Shown here: positions 9,478 to 17,688 of the stretch, piece after piece
Layout of the letters: each line of letters opens with the position of its first letter
Position numbering within the stretch: the stretch's first letter is position 1
Source: Spirirestis rafaelensis WJT71-NPBG6
GTDB lineage: Bacteria > Cyanobacteriota > Cyanobacteriia > Cyanobacteriales > Nostocaceae
Assembly: GCA_019359015.1 (NCBI GenBank)
Contig: JAHHID010000027.1
Span: 1 to 64,000 of the forward strand
Direction of reading: 5' to 3'
Length of the DNA: 64,000 bases
Notes under the pieces: model-generated
Databases searched by the model: none
Told to the model about the DNA's origin: nothing
Seen by the model: only the letters and a program-made list of their open reading frames with translations
Made by a program: the position numbers and the translations under genes

Positions 9478-10185
9478 ATGCTTCATAAGCAATCTCGTCA
9501 AATCAAGCACTTTGCTGTTCTGATTAGTTTATTACGCGATCGCCAAGGTTTTTTAGAAGAAATTCGTCAGGGAATGGGATTACAAAGTAAAACTACTTCT
9601 TTGTTTGTTTCGAGTTCCATTTTTTTTGCCATATATGGAGGAATTATTGGTGCATCTCATAGTTGGGCACAAGCGTTATCTGGTGCGATTAAACTACCTG
9701 CATTTTACTTATTAACGCTCATAATCTGTTTTCCAACTTTGTTCTTTTTTAATGTTTTGTTTGGTTCCCGTAGCAGTATTCAACAGCATTTTGTTGTGTT
9801 ACTCACAGCTGTGTCAGTAATTAGTGTTTTGTTATTCAGCTTGGCACCAGTGACGCTGTTTTTTATGATTACGGCTCCAAATTCTTATCAATTTTTCAAG
9901 CTGTTGAATGTGTTAGTTTTTGGCATCACTGGTGCATTTGGGGTTAAGTTTCTTTATGAAGGAATGCAGTTACTTTCTCAACAAGATGAGGTAGGAAAAC
10001 GAACGCGCACAACTATTTTAAGATCCTGGTTATTTCTCTATGCTTTTGTGGGGATGCAGTTAGGATGGTTTCTCAGACCATTTTTTGGCGCACCTGGAAG
10101 TAACTTTGAGTTATTTCGAGCAGTGCAAGGTAACTTTTATCTTGATATAGTTACGGCAATGTCAGAAATTTTGGGGTATCGTTAG
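9478..10185 (+). CDS. polytopic membrane protein, tandem paralogue 2
   Basis: A 235-residue paralogue of the preceding gene with the same order of features: IKHFAVLISLLRDRQGFLEEI at the N-terminus, about five hydrophobic segments, and QLGWFLRPFFGAPGSNF near the C-terminus. The spacer between the two (113 bases) holds the palindromic repeat and an A-rich stretch of repeated ACAACCAACAAAT-like words. The tandem arrangement indicates a local duplication followed by divergence. Function unknown. Confidence 0.7.
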   Translation: MLHKQSRQIKHFAVLISLLRDRQGFLEEIRQGMGLQSKTTSLFVSSSIFFAIYGGIIGASHSWAQALSGAIKLPAFYLLTLIICFPTLFFFNVLFGSRSSIQQHFVVLLTAVSVISVLLFSLAPVTLFFMITAPNSYQFFKLLNVLVFGITGAFGVKFLYEGMQLLSQQDEVGKRTRTTILRSWLFLYAFVGMQLGWFLRPFFGAPGSNFELFRAVQGNFYLDIVTAMSEILGYR

Positions 10186-10194
10186 TTAGGAGTT

Positions 10195-10222
10195 GTAGAG
10201 ACGCGATTAATCGCGTCTCTAC
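10195..10222. repeat. palindrome followed by a T-run, terminator-like
   Basis: A perfect 28-base palindrome with core agacgcgattaatcgcgtct, 9 bases after the stop of the second membrane-protein gene and followed on the plus strand by six T residues. It is the second copy of the repeat seen after the first paralogue and, with its T-run, could work as an intrinsic terminator for the cruP-like operon. Confidence 0.7.
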
Positions 10223-10232
10223 TTTTTTGAAA

Positions 10233-10775
10233 TTACCCCAACAATTCATTAACTGATACATTGAAACCTTTTAACATTTGAGTGCTGACAATTTCATTAT
10301 CAGTAAACACAAGTCGCTGATTTTTGGTAACAAGAATTATCCAACGATTTTCCGGAAACACTAACCAAACTTCTTCGCATCCAGACTGCAAATATTCTTG
10401 AGATTTAGCAATTACATCTTCAGCCAAATCTGTAGGAGAAACTATCTCAGCAATTAGTGGGAAACTTTGGGGTAAAACAGCAGGTTCACCAAACTGGGTA
10501 ATTAGTTCTGGTGTGAGATAAGCAACATCAGGGACACGTCCTTGTTTATTGGTGCGACAAGGTACTTCTGTATACACTTCTCCCCCTTGTCCGCTAGACT
10601 CTTTGTAATTTCTCCAGTAAACTGCTAAATTAGCTTGAATCCGACTGTGCTTGAGTGTCACTCCGTTTTTCTCCACTAATTGCCCATCCACCCATTCTGT
10701 ATTATCAGGGGGATTTTGCATCCAGTCTTCTAATGAAAATGTTGATGTATTTGCAATAATTGTAGAAATTACCAT
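10233..10775 (-). CDS. Uma2 family PD-(D/E)XK nuclease-like protein
   Basis: A 180-residue member of the Uma2 (DUF820) family, very common and multi-copy in filamentous cyanobacteria, with a restriction-endonuclease fold. The expected core is present: the metal-binding Asp in GRVPDVAYLTPE (about residues 84-95), the Glu in LIAEIVSPTDLAED (about 107-120) and the Lys/Glu pair in KSQEYLQSGCEEVWLV. The N-terminal half (MQNPPDNTEWVDGQLVE) is also typical. The true biological role of the family is not established; proposals include mobile-element or defence nucleases. It follows the STAND ATPase on the same strand, 35 bases after that gene's stop. Confidence 0.85.
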   Translation of the reverse strand: MVISTIIANTSTFSLEDWMQNPPDNTEWVDGQLVEKNGVTLKHSRIQANLAVYWRNYKESSGQGGEVYTEVPCRTNKQGRVPDVAYLTPELITQFGEPAVLPQSFPLIAEIVSPTDLAEDVIAKSQEYLQSGCEEVWLVFPENRWIILVTKNQRLVFTDNEIVSTQMLKGFNVSVNELLG

Positions 10776-10810
10776 TAATATCTATTCTCCTTGGACAGCG
10801 CTTACTAAAA

Positions 10811-13168
10811 TTATGGCTGATTATTTATCAAAGCATCCATAGCTGTTTGTACTTTCTCAATTTGTTTGGGTGCTTGCATTTCGTGAAAAAGAGCGATCGC
10901 ACTCTCAAAATTTTCTCTACTCTGGTTCAATTCACCCATTTTTTGATTAGTTAACGCTAATTGATAATAAGCTTCAGCTAAATCACATTTTGCGCCGATT
11001 TTGTCAAGTGTTTTTATTGATTCTAAATGATGCAAAACCGATTTCTCAAATTCTTGCTCTTCTCGATAAAGTTCCCCTAAACAACTTATCGCTTTCGCTT
11101 TAACCTGAGTAAAATGATTGTGTTCAGCATACAATATAGCTCTTTCACATAGCTCGAAAGATTTTTGGATGTTTCCTAAATTTTTATAAGTGAAACATAA
11201 AAATAATAAATTATATCCAGTTCCCCAAGCTGTCAATTTAGTTGTAGACATAGCTGTTTGCACCTTTTGAGCTAGGAAAAAAGCCTCTTCTCTTAGCTCT
11301 AAACATGAGTTAACGAAAGCCAGACAGCATTCCGAGTAAACAATATACTCATAAGAAGTTTCAGTTTGTTCTGCAAGTGAGCAAACCGAATTGAAAAAGA
11401 ATTTAGCTTCTTCGAGCTCCCATAACTCCATTTTACAAAGTCCTATATTAAACAATGGAGATATTTTTAGGATATTCAGTTCAAATTTATCTACAATCGT
11501 CCTTGACTCTTGATGGCATTCTAAAGCTGTAGAAAGTCTGCCAATTAGCCGATAACTATAACCGAGAATATTGTAAAGCCTACTACGTCGTTCATGGCAG
11601 CTAATATCGTTAATTATCTGTGTAATTACAGAAATTACTTTTTGAATTAAACCTAATTGGTAAAATGAACAACCTAAAGGCAAATTAATTTTTTGTTTAT
11701 TATCTCTTCTATAAAGAATCACACCACCCGCTTGTTCAAAATCATTAATTTCTACAAACTGATAATAAGCTTCTAAAGCACTTAAAGCATCAGCTGTATT
11801 TTCAACTTCTGTAATTATCTGCGTCCAAAAACCTGCGGCTTTACGATTGACTAATTCCCATTCTTCAGTTACTAATCTGAGTCTGCCAATCGCTTCATCT
11901 CTAATTACCGGGTGCAGCCAATATTGCCCTTTTTTAGCTTCTATCAACGATAAGTCTTGCAAGGCTTTAATAACACGTCTGCGTTGTTGTTCAGGTACAT
12001 CCCAAAGCAAGCATAAAACTCCCTCGATAGCTACTGAAGGGATATCTTGATAGCGATAGCATCCCAAACGACACAAAAGGCGATAAGCTTCTAAATCTAT
12101 TTGTTGCAATCGATTAAATTGGCTAGCAACTAAATCTTTTAACTCTCTTTCGATTAGCAAATCTGTACAGTTATCTTGCCAATATGCATCTATATCATCC
12201 TGAAAATCTGTTAATATTGCTCCTCTGAGAATTTGCATTGCTTTGGCATTACCTCCATAAGCTCTGCACATTTCCTTAAGAACGGTTGAGTTGCAATTTA
12301 TCTTACGGCTACTGAAAAATTGTTGCCATGCCTGCTCATCTAAACCTTCTAATGGGTAAAGATGAACCTCTATACTTGACTCACGCAGACGCTCACGACT
12401 TGTTACTAAAGTAACTGAATGCACATCCGAATCAGTTAATACTCTTAATAACTCCACATAAGGACGACGAGATTCTAAAAACTTGCCATTTTTATCAAGA
12501 GCAGTTTCCAAATTGTCAATAAACACCCCAATTTTTCGGGATTGATTTCGCAGCTTTCGCCGCAATCGCTCTAAGTTAATACCAAAGTCTCTTCCTGGTT
12601 CTTCGTTAAAATCTCGCCGCAACCATTCTTCAACTACACTCTCTACTGGGGTGAGGTTTTGGATTTCTGTTGCCATCCACAGTTCCAAAACAAAGTCGAA
12701 GTTTTGCGCTTTGAAATACTTACGAGCTAGAGTTGTTTTGCCTACACCTCCTTGTGCTTGGATGAGAATAACTTTCGCACCACTGTTGATGATGTTGTGG
12801 AGTTCAGTTATTTCGCGATCGCGTCCCAAAAAGTTAGAATCAATACCTGAGTGTCTAACCCCATTTGTCAAATCTTCAATACTTGCGCTGCCGTTGCCAT
12901 ACTGCTGTCTCCATCGTTCGACTGCACTTTGAAAGCTTCCCTTTGTGATTTTTTCTCCCAATACCTCTGAGAGTAGCTGCCAGAGTCCCGCTCCAACTTC
13001 TTTTAAATATACAGACGAGTACGCACAACTATCTGCAATGTCGTGATATGTTTTTCTTTGATCCTGCCATAAATCAGAAAATATAATCCTTTGGGGTTGT
13101 TCTAAGTGTTTCCCTGTCTTTACAAACACCAATCTGTCGGCAAATTCTAAGGCTTCTTCCGCACCCAT
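10811..13168 (-). CDS. HTH / NB-ARC / TPR STAND ATPase
   Basis: A 785-residue multidomain signal-transduction NTPase. Residues 1-90 match the N-terminal helix-turn-helix-like module found on many cyanobacterial NACHT/NB-ARC proteins (MGAEEALEFADRLVF ... LLSEVLGEKITKGSF). The NB-ARC ATPase follows: P-loop GGVGKTT at 140-146, Walker B KIGVFIDNLE about 212-221 and the sensor strand TLVTSRER about 253-260. A winged-helix region (about 350-430) leads to a long TPR array (about 480-780), the likely ligand-sensing part. In this class ligand binding relieves autoinhibition and drives oligomerisation; several relatives are antiphage or programmed-death proteins. No obvious effector enzyme is fused, so the output is unknown. 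It lies in an accessory stretch beside a Uma2 nuclease. Confidence 0.85.
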   Translation of the reverse strand: MGAEEALEFADRLVFVKTGKHLEQPQRIIFSDLWQDQRKTYHDIADSCAYSSVYLKEVGAGLWQLLSEVLGEKITKGSFQSAVERWRQQYGNGSASIEDLTNGVRHSGIDSNFLGRDREITELHNIINSGAKVILIQAQGGVGKTTLARKYFKAQNFDFVLELWMATEIQNLTPVESVVEEWLRRDFNEEPGRDFGINLERLRRKLRNQSRKIGVFIDNLETALDKNGKFLESRRPYVELLRVLTDSDVHSVTLVTSRERLRESSIEVHLYPLEGLDEQAWQQFFSSRKINCNSTVLKEMCRAYGGNAKAMQILRGAILTDFQDDIDAYWQDNCTDLLIERELKDLVASQFNRLQQIDLEAYRLLCRLGCYRYQDIPSVAIEGVLCLLWDVPEQQRRRVIKALQDLSLIEAKKGQYWLHPVIRDEAIGRLRLVTEEWELVNRKAAGFWTQIITEVENTADALSALEAYYQFVEINDFEQAGGVILYRRDNKQKINLPLGCSFYQLGLIQKVISVITQIINDISCHERRSRLYNILGYSYRLIGRLSTALECHQESRTIVDKFELNILKISPLFNIGLCKMELWELEEAKFFFNSVCSLAEQTETSYEYIVYSECCLAFVNSCLELREEAFFLAQKVQTAMSTTKLTAWGTGYNLLFLCFTYKNLGNIQKSFELCERAILYAEHNHFTQVKAKAISCLGELYREEQEFEKSVLHHLESIKTLDKIGAKCDLAEAYYQLALTNQKMGELNQSRENFESAIALFHEMQAPKQIEKVQTAMDALINNQP

Positions 13169-13586
13169 TGGTTATTGAAGTTGAAGTATCGTTTTTTCTT
13201 AAATGTAGCGTGATTCTTCCTACTTTTTCCAACTTCTTCTAATACAACCTACTTTTTCCCACAGATTTAGTCAGTAAAACTACCCACTTAATCCGCCTGA
13301 CAAGCTATAAATTATTCAATACACTTTATAGTATGAAAGATAAAGTTTACTACCCAGCTTTAAAGGGCACAATCTCCAGAAATGCTCAGAGTTAATTTGG
13401 TGAGGAGATATTTTTCATAACTCTGATATTGCGGTGAAAGAAGGAGTGTTAGTAATTGTGCCAATAGTACATATATAAATGACTAATTAAAGCTGTGTTA
13501 TCTAAAACTACCTGAGGTATTTACTGACTCAATCGAGGAGAACGTCCGAACATTTGCTATCTAACTCTTGATTACGGGGTTAAATT
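13169..13586. other. intergenic region, no gene seen
   Basis: About 420 AT-rich bases between the divergent STAND ATPase gene and the small Cys-rich protein gene. It presumably holds promoters for both. I see no RNA gene, strong hairpin or open frame with coding character. Confidence 0.5.
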
Positions 13587-13850
13587 ATGTTCCCAAAAGA
13601 CTGTCCTCACGATTGCGAAAGCAATCATTGTCCTTTTGCCCAAGACACGCATAATCTTAACAGATATGTCTGCCTGAAATGCGGTTTTGATAGACAAATA
13701 GATGGAAATCGTTTTGATTTCGGCTCATTTTTACTGCTTATTTTCACCATGCTGGTAATAGTATCACTGTTAGCCAATGATGGTAAGCAAGATAAAAAAT
13801 CAGTGCCAGAAAAGCCAAAACAATCTTCTTTCTCATCCATCATCTTGTAA
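13587..13850 (+). CDS. small Cys-rich single-pass membrane protein
   Basis: An 87-residue hypothetical protein. The N-terminus holds cysteines at residues 6, 10, 15, 29 and 32 with histidines at 8 and 14 (CPHDC, NHCPF, VCLKCGF), a pattern that could bind zinc or another metal. A hydrophobic segment at about 46-62 predicts one membrane span, followed by a short charged, Lys-rich tail. Another small membrane protein follows 54 bases later on the same strand. I do not recognise the family, and the sequence suggests neither partner nor reaction. Confidence 0.5.
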   Translation: MFPKDCPHDCESNHCPFAQDTHNLNRYVCLKCGFDRQIDGNRFDFGSFLLLIFTMLVIVSLLANDGKQDKKSVPEKPKQSSFSSIIL

Positions 13851-13904
13851 ACGCGATTCAGCATTTGCTTTTTTGAATCTGCAATATCATGTGAGTGCAA
13901 AATT

Positions 13905-14132
13905 ATGACTACGAATCAATATAGCCCTTTAATGAGATTGGTTTCCAAAATTCTCAAGTATTTCTTGTTGGTAATGTTAGGCTTTGCGATCGCCTACATT
14001 TTATCAACGGCTTTTAATGCCTTACCTATTGCCAAAACTCTACTACCTATCGTAGTATTTTGGTTTCAAAAGCTAGGAATTATTCTCTTGTGTTTGTTAG
14101 CAGCAGCAGTAATTCTTGAATCTTGGCGATAG
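13905..14132 (+). CDS. small two-span membrane protein
   Basis: A 75-residue hypothetical protein with two hydrophobic segments (about residues 14-37 and 43-68) and almost no soluble part. It begins with ATG shortly after the Cys-rich membrane protein and may share its transcript. A HIP1-like GCGATCGC lies within the coding sequence (TTTGCGATCGCC). Function unknown; a small membrane accessory or regulatory peptide is possible. Confidence 0.45.
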   Translation: MTTNQYSPLMRLVSKILKYFLLVMLGFAIAYILSTAFNALPIAKTLLPIVVFWFQKLGIILLCLLAAAVILESWR

Positions 14133-14213
14133 GAATCGACAAAATAGGAAATAGGGAGATTTTCCGTATACCCTATCTCCTTTTACCATCCAGAAACTTG
14201 AGTTGTTGATATC

Positions 14214-14250
14214 TCATATCCCTGACTTCTTTAAGAAATCGGGGATATGA
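14214..14250. repeat. palindromic repeat around ttctttaagaa
   Basis: An inverted repeat whose outer arms tcatatccc and ggggatatga enclose the near-perfect inner palindrome gacttctttaagaaatc. It matches the general form of a palindromic repeat that is frequent in Nostoc-like genomes. It could end transcription of the small membrane protein gene upstream. Confidence 0.6.
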
Positions 14251-14381
14251 ACAGCGTATTTTAATTTATGTTAAATTAGTAATTTATTCACTTTAGCTAT
14301 ATGCTAAGGTTAATTAGGTTATCTAAAAATATATTAAATATAAATAAATTCTTAAGATGTTGACATTATCCCAACAAATTA

Positions 14382-14711
14382 ATGCTCGATTTTAATACCA
14401 TAAGTGAGCTATCCCGCGCCAACTGCGTGACTATTTGTGCATTTCTCGTGCCAGCCAACTTACTGGCTACATCCTCGACAATCATCTTGACAGCACTACG
14501 GCGTCCAACACATCAAGTATGGCAAGCATGTGGAATTGCCACCTTTTTCGCTGTAGTGATGATATTGCATGTCTATACTTGGTTCATGATCGGTGTCGTC
14601 ATGGCTCCTACTTATATCCTCATGTGGCTAGCAATCACCTGCTTGCTATCTAATTTTGGAGCGATTCTGCTGCAAAGACACTTCCCTAAGATCCTCAGCT
14701 TCGGTAGATAA
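14382..14711 (+). CDS. small polytopic membrane protein
   Basis: A 109-residue hypothetical protein with about three hydrophobic segments (residues 16-36, 48-70 and 75-97) and a short polar C-terminus. The opening NTISELSRANCVTICAFLVPANLL resembles small cyanobacterial membrane proteins, but I cannot name a family. The ATG start is preceded by an A-rich stretch without a clear ribosome binding site. A large hairpin repeat begins 25 bases after its stop. Confidence 0.5.
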   Translation: MLDFNTISELSRANCVTICAFLVPANLLATSSTIILTALRRPTHQVWQACGIATFFAVVMILHVYTWFMIGVVMAPTYILMWLAITCLLSNFGAILLQRHFPKILSFGR

Positions 14712-14735
14712 GACGCCCTCACGCCCTCACGCCCT

Positions 14736-14842
14736 CAGGCTGAAGCCTGGGGCTACACTAACAAAGCCTGCCTCCGCAGGCTATACAGCTTTTAGCCTGC
14801 GGAGGCAGGCTTTGTTCGTATAGCCATACCCTTCTAGGGTAT
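14736..14842. repeat. multi-hairpin repeat, copy A
   Basis: Three nested or adjacent dyads in one 107-base block: caggct-gaa-gcctg, then a 22-base arm acaaagcctgcctccgcagg/ct pairing with agcctgcggaggcaggcttt/gt, then ataccc-ttct-agggtat. The same order of elements recurs at 17557-17673, in part at 21881-21930, and at 42510-42624, with changed stem bases that keep pairing. This is a dispersed structured repeat of the REPIN/MITE kind. Confidence 0.8.
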
Positions 14843-14933
14843 GAAGAGAATATGTGTGAAAATCAATTACTAACTGAGTGGCAATTGATGGCTTAGAATA
14901 AAAAGGTTGTCAAAAATTGCGATATCTGCTGTC

Positions 14934-15110
14934 ATGGCTGTTCCTAAGAAGAAAACATCAAAGTCCAAAAGAGATAAACGCCGAGCTACCTGGACGCACA
15001 AAGCTGTAATTGAAGCTCAGAAAGCTTTGTCTTTGGGCAAGTCCATTTTGTCTGGACGTTCTACATATGTCTATCCAACTGCTGAAGAAGAGGAAGAAGA
15101 GGAATCATAA
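14934..15110 (+). CDS. rpmF: 50S ribosomal protein L32
   Basis: Large-subunit ribosomal protein bL32, 58 residues from ATG at 14934. The start [20 protein letters not shown] is diagnostic. An in-frame TTG nine codons upstream would add residues not found in the family, so the ATG is chosen. The middle [15 protein letters not shown] is typical of cyanobacterial and plastid L32; the C-terminus ends in a run of glutamates ([10 protein letters not shown]). The zinc-binding cysteines of some bacterial L32 proteins are absent, as expected for this lineage. It is not in an operon here. Confidence 0.95.
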   Translation: MAVPKKKTSKSKRDKRRATWTHKAVIEAQKALSLGKSILSGRSTYVYPTAEEEEEEES

Positions 15111-15116
15111 TTTCCT

Positions 15117-15403
15117 CTTGAATAGGTAGTCCGGAAACGCTAATCAGTAATTGGGAATTGGGCATTGGGTAATGGGGAGGCAGTGCGGTCTTGGGGAGCC
15201 ACTGCGTTGGACGGGTTTCCCGGCTTGAAGCATGTGGCTGTGGCGTGTCTCCCCAAGTGGAGCATCTGCCGTCATTGGGCTTTTCCCTCTTCAATTTTCC
15301 CTGCCCGATACCCTATTACCTCTTACCCATGACCGATGACTAAGGCGCAAATAATCATATAAAGATAACTAACTATCTTCAGAAAACTTATTTTTCTTCA
15401 ATT
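15117..15403. repeat. intergenic dispersed repeat block
   Basis: The spacer between rpmF and the molybdoenzyme gene is made of words repeated elsewhere in the window. The segment ggagccactgcgttgg ... cttgaagcatgtggc recurs near 46137-46190, and parts recur near 57470-57900. Runs such as gggaattgggcattgggtaatgggg match other spacers. No gene is seen in it. The promoter of the next gene must lie at its right end. Confidence 0.65.
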
Positions 15404-15997
15404 ATGCTAGGTAAATTTTTTCAGAAACCACAAAAGGAAGAAAGCGATCGCGTTCCTCAAGGACAATATTTAACTAAGGGCTTCCCTGTCTTAACTTACG
15501 GTGCAACGCCCAAAATTAACATAGATGAATGGGAATTTAAAGTTTGGGGTTTGGCAAAACCTGCGACTTTTACTTTGTCTGATTTCATGGCATTACCCCA
15601 ACACGAATTCACAGCAGACTTTCACTGTGTAACACGTTGGTCAAAACTCGATGTCAAGTGGACTGGGATTAAAGTTACAGACTTTATGAAGTCGATTGAA
15701 GTAGACCCGAAAGCGGCTTACATTATGGAACACTGCTACGGTGGCTACACTACTAATATTGCAATGGAAGACTTTGTCCGCGAAGAAAACTTCTTTGCTT
15801 TTAAAGTATTTGATGAAGATTTGCCAACAGAACACGGTGGTCCAATACGGTTAGTTGTTCCCCATCTTTACGCTTGGAAAAGTGCTAAATGGATTAATGG
15901 TTTAGAATTTTTAGAGCGCGAAGAACTTGGTTTTTGGGAACGTAATGGTTATCACCGTCGTGGTGAACCTTGGGCTGAAGAACGTTATAGCAATTAA
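15404..15997 (+). CDS. sulfite-oxidase-like molybdopterin oxidoreductase
   Basis: A 197-residue protein that is essentially one oxidoreductase molybdopterin-binding domain (sulfite oxidase/YedY fold). The probable molybdenum ligand is Cys75 in DFHCVTRWSKLDVKW; the following WTGI, HCYGGYTTNIAMED and GGPIRLVVPHLYAWKSAKW segments are family hallmarks. There is no signal peptide, Tat motif or heme/dimerisation domain, so it is a small cytoplasmic-type member rather than a classical sulfite oxidase or periplasmic MsrP. The substrate is unknown. It stands alone, with repeat-rich spacers on both sides. Confidence 0.88.
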   Translation: MLGKFFQKPQKEESDRVPQGQYLTKGFPVLTYGATPKINIDEWEFKVWGLAKPATFTLSDFMALPQHEFTADFHCVTRWSKLDVKWTGIKVTDFMKSIEVDPKAAYIMEHCYGGYTTNIAMEDFVREENFFAFKVFDEDLPTEHGGPIRLVVPHLYAWKSAKWINGLEFLEREELGFWERNGYHRRGEPWAEERYSN

Positions 15998-16120
15998 TAA
16001 TCGGCAATGGGGATGGGGCATGGGACATGGGGCATGGAAAGAATCGTATTAGAATGGCATCACTTACAGCCGCTTCTTTAATTCCCAATGCCCATTGCCC
16101 ATTGCCCATTGCCCATTGCC

Positions 16121-17497
16121 CTATCCTAGAATTCGCTTTAGTAAGGATAATTTATCTTTGTAGGGAGGGTACAGCCATTTAACGTCTAGTAGGAAAGGCT
16201 TGTATAACACGCTTTTGTAATGGGAGAACGTGTCAAAACTAGCTTTACCGTGATATTTACCAATACCGCTTTCACCTACACCGCCAAATGGTAAAGATGA
16301 GACACCAACTTGTATTACTGTGTGGTTGATACACACTCCTCCAGATGAAGTTTGCTGACATACTTGCTTTTGGAGGTTTTTGTTTTGCGAAAATAGATAT
16401 AAAGCCAGGGGTTTTGGTCGAGAATTAATTAAGCCGATCGCTTCACCAATATCTGTGTATTCAATAACAGGCAGAATGGGTCCAAAAATTTCCTCCTGCA
16501 TCACTGCATCTGTTGAGGAAACTTTATCAATCACCGTTGGGGCAATATAAGATTCTTCAGAATTACTTTCTCCACCAGCTATAATTTTACCATCTTTTAA
16601 TAAGTTAACCAACCTGTTAAAGTGTTTTTGATTAATAACTCTGGCATAATCAGGACTCGTTGCCGGGTTATCACCATAAAATTCTTTCAGGCATTTTTGT
16701 ATGCCAGCTAACAAATTATCTTTGATTTTTTTATCAACTAAAAGATAGTCAGGTGCAATACAAGTTTGTCCAGCATTGAGAAATTTGCCCCAAGTAATAC
16801 GTCTAACAGTTTGTTCCAGATTGATGTCAGAATCGACAATGCAAGGACTCTTACCGCCTAATTCTAAAGTAACTGGTGTGAGGTGTTTTGCAGCAGCTTC
16901 CATGACTATTTTCCCGACTGCTGTGCCACCAGTAAAAAAGATGTGATCGAACTTTTCTGCTAAGAGTTGTTGACTTGTTTCTACACCTCCTTCTAGGACT
17001 GTAATATAAGCCGGATCGAAATGTTTGGTAATAATATCCGCTAAAACACGAGAGGTATGAGGTGCAAGTTCTGAAGGTTTAATAATTGCACAGTTGCCGG
17101 CAGCGATCGCACCCACTAATGGTGAGATAATCAAGTGCAATGGATAGTTCCAAGGACCAATAATTAAAACTACTCCCAGCGGTTCGGGATAAATTCGTGC
17201 TGATGCAGGGAAAAAGTCAAGAGAAACTGGTGCTTTCTTAGGCTTAGTCCAATTTTTAATATCTTTTATTGCTGAATCAATCTCCTTATATACTAAAACT
17301 TCTGTAGCATAAGCCTCAAATTCTGGTTTCTTTAAATCTGCTTGCAGTGCTTCGAGAATAGCTTGTGTATGCTCAATAACAGCTTGCTTGAGAGTTTTTA
17401 ATTGGGCAACGCGAAAATCAATATTTTTGCTTTCCCCTGTTTGAAAAAAGTCACGTTGTTTGCTGATAATATCAGCGATGGATAAGTTAGCAAGCAT
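16121..17497 (-). CDS. aldehyde dehydrogenase family protein
   Basis: NAD(P)-dependent aldehyde dehydrogenase of 458 residues, oxidising an aldehyde to an acid. The general base Glu212 lies in TLELGGKSPC and the catalytic Cys246 in NAGQTCIAPDY; the cofactor-binding FFTGGTAVGK and GPWNYPL are intact. Short length and a C-terminal tail (WLYPPYKDKLSLLKRILG) place it with class 3 or fatty-aldehyde-type enzymes. The same group includes the Synechocystis enzyme described as acting on apocarotenals, so a carotenoid- or lipid-derived aldehyde is a reasonable inference, not shown here. It is transcribed away from the neighbouring molybdoenzyme and flanked by repeat blocks. Confidence 0.9.
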   Translation of the reverse strand: MLANLSIADIISKQRDFFQTGESKNIDFRVAQLKTLKQAVIEHTQAILEALQADLKKPEFEAYATEVLVYKEIDSAIKDIKNWTKPKKAPVSLDFFPASARIYPEPLGVVLIIGPWNYPLHLIISPLVGAIAAGNCAIIKPSELAPHTSRVLADIITKHFDPAYITVLEGGVETSQQLLAEKFDHIFFTGGTAVGKIVMEAAAKHLTPVTLELGGKSPCIVDSDINLEQTVRRITWGKFLNAGQTCIAPDYLLVDKKIKDNLLAGIQKCLKEFYGDNPATSPDYARVINQKHFNRLVNLLKDGKIIAGGESNSEESYIAPTVIDKVSSTDAVMQEEIFGPILPVIEYTDIGEAIGLINSRPKPLALYLFSQNKNLQKQVCQQTSSGGVCINHTVIQVGVSSLPFGGVGESGIGKYHGKASFDTFSHYKSVLYKPFLLDVKWLYPPYKDKLSLLKRILG

Positions 17498-17556
17498 GTT
17501 TTCGTCCTGATTAAATTAATATTTAACTCATTAAATAAGAGCATCCTATTTTGATG

Positions 17557-17673
17557 CCGACACCTTAAAAGGTGCGGCTACACAAACAAAGCCTGCCTTC
17601 GCAGGCTAGGATATTTTATAGCCTGCGAAGGCAGGCTTCGTTCTTATAGTCCCAGGCTTCTAGCCTGCGGGAC
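17557..17673. repeat. multi-hairpin repeat, copy B
   Basis: Second copy of the structured repeat: caccttaaaaggtg, then acaaagcctgccttcgcagg/ct pairing with agcctgcgaaggcaggct, then caggcttctagcctg. Compared with copy A the outer small stem and the loop-proximal bases differ, yet pairing is kept. It sits between the divergently placed ends of the aldehyde dehydrogenase promoter and the histidine kinase stop. Confidence 0.8.
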
Positions 17674-17688
17674 TTTTTGGATTACACT

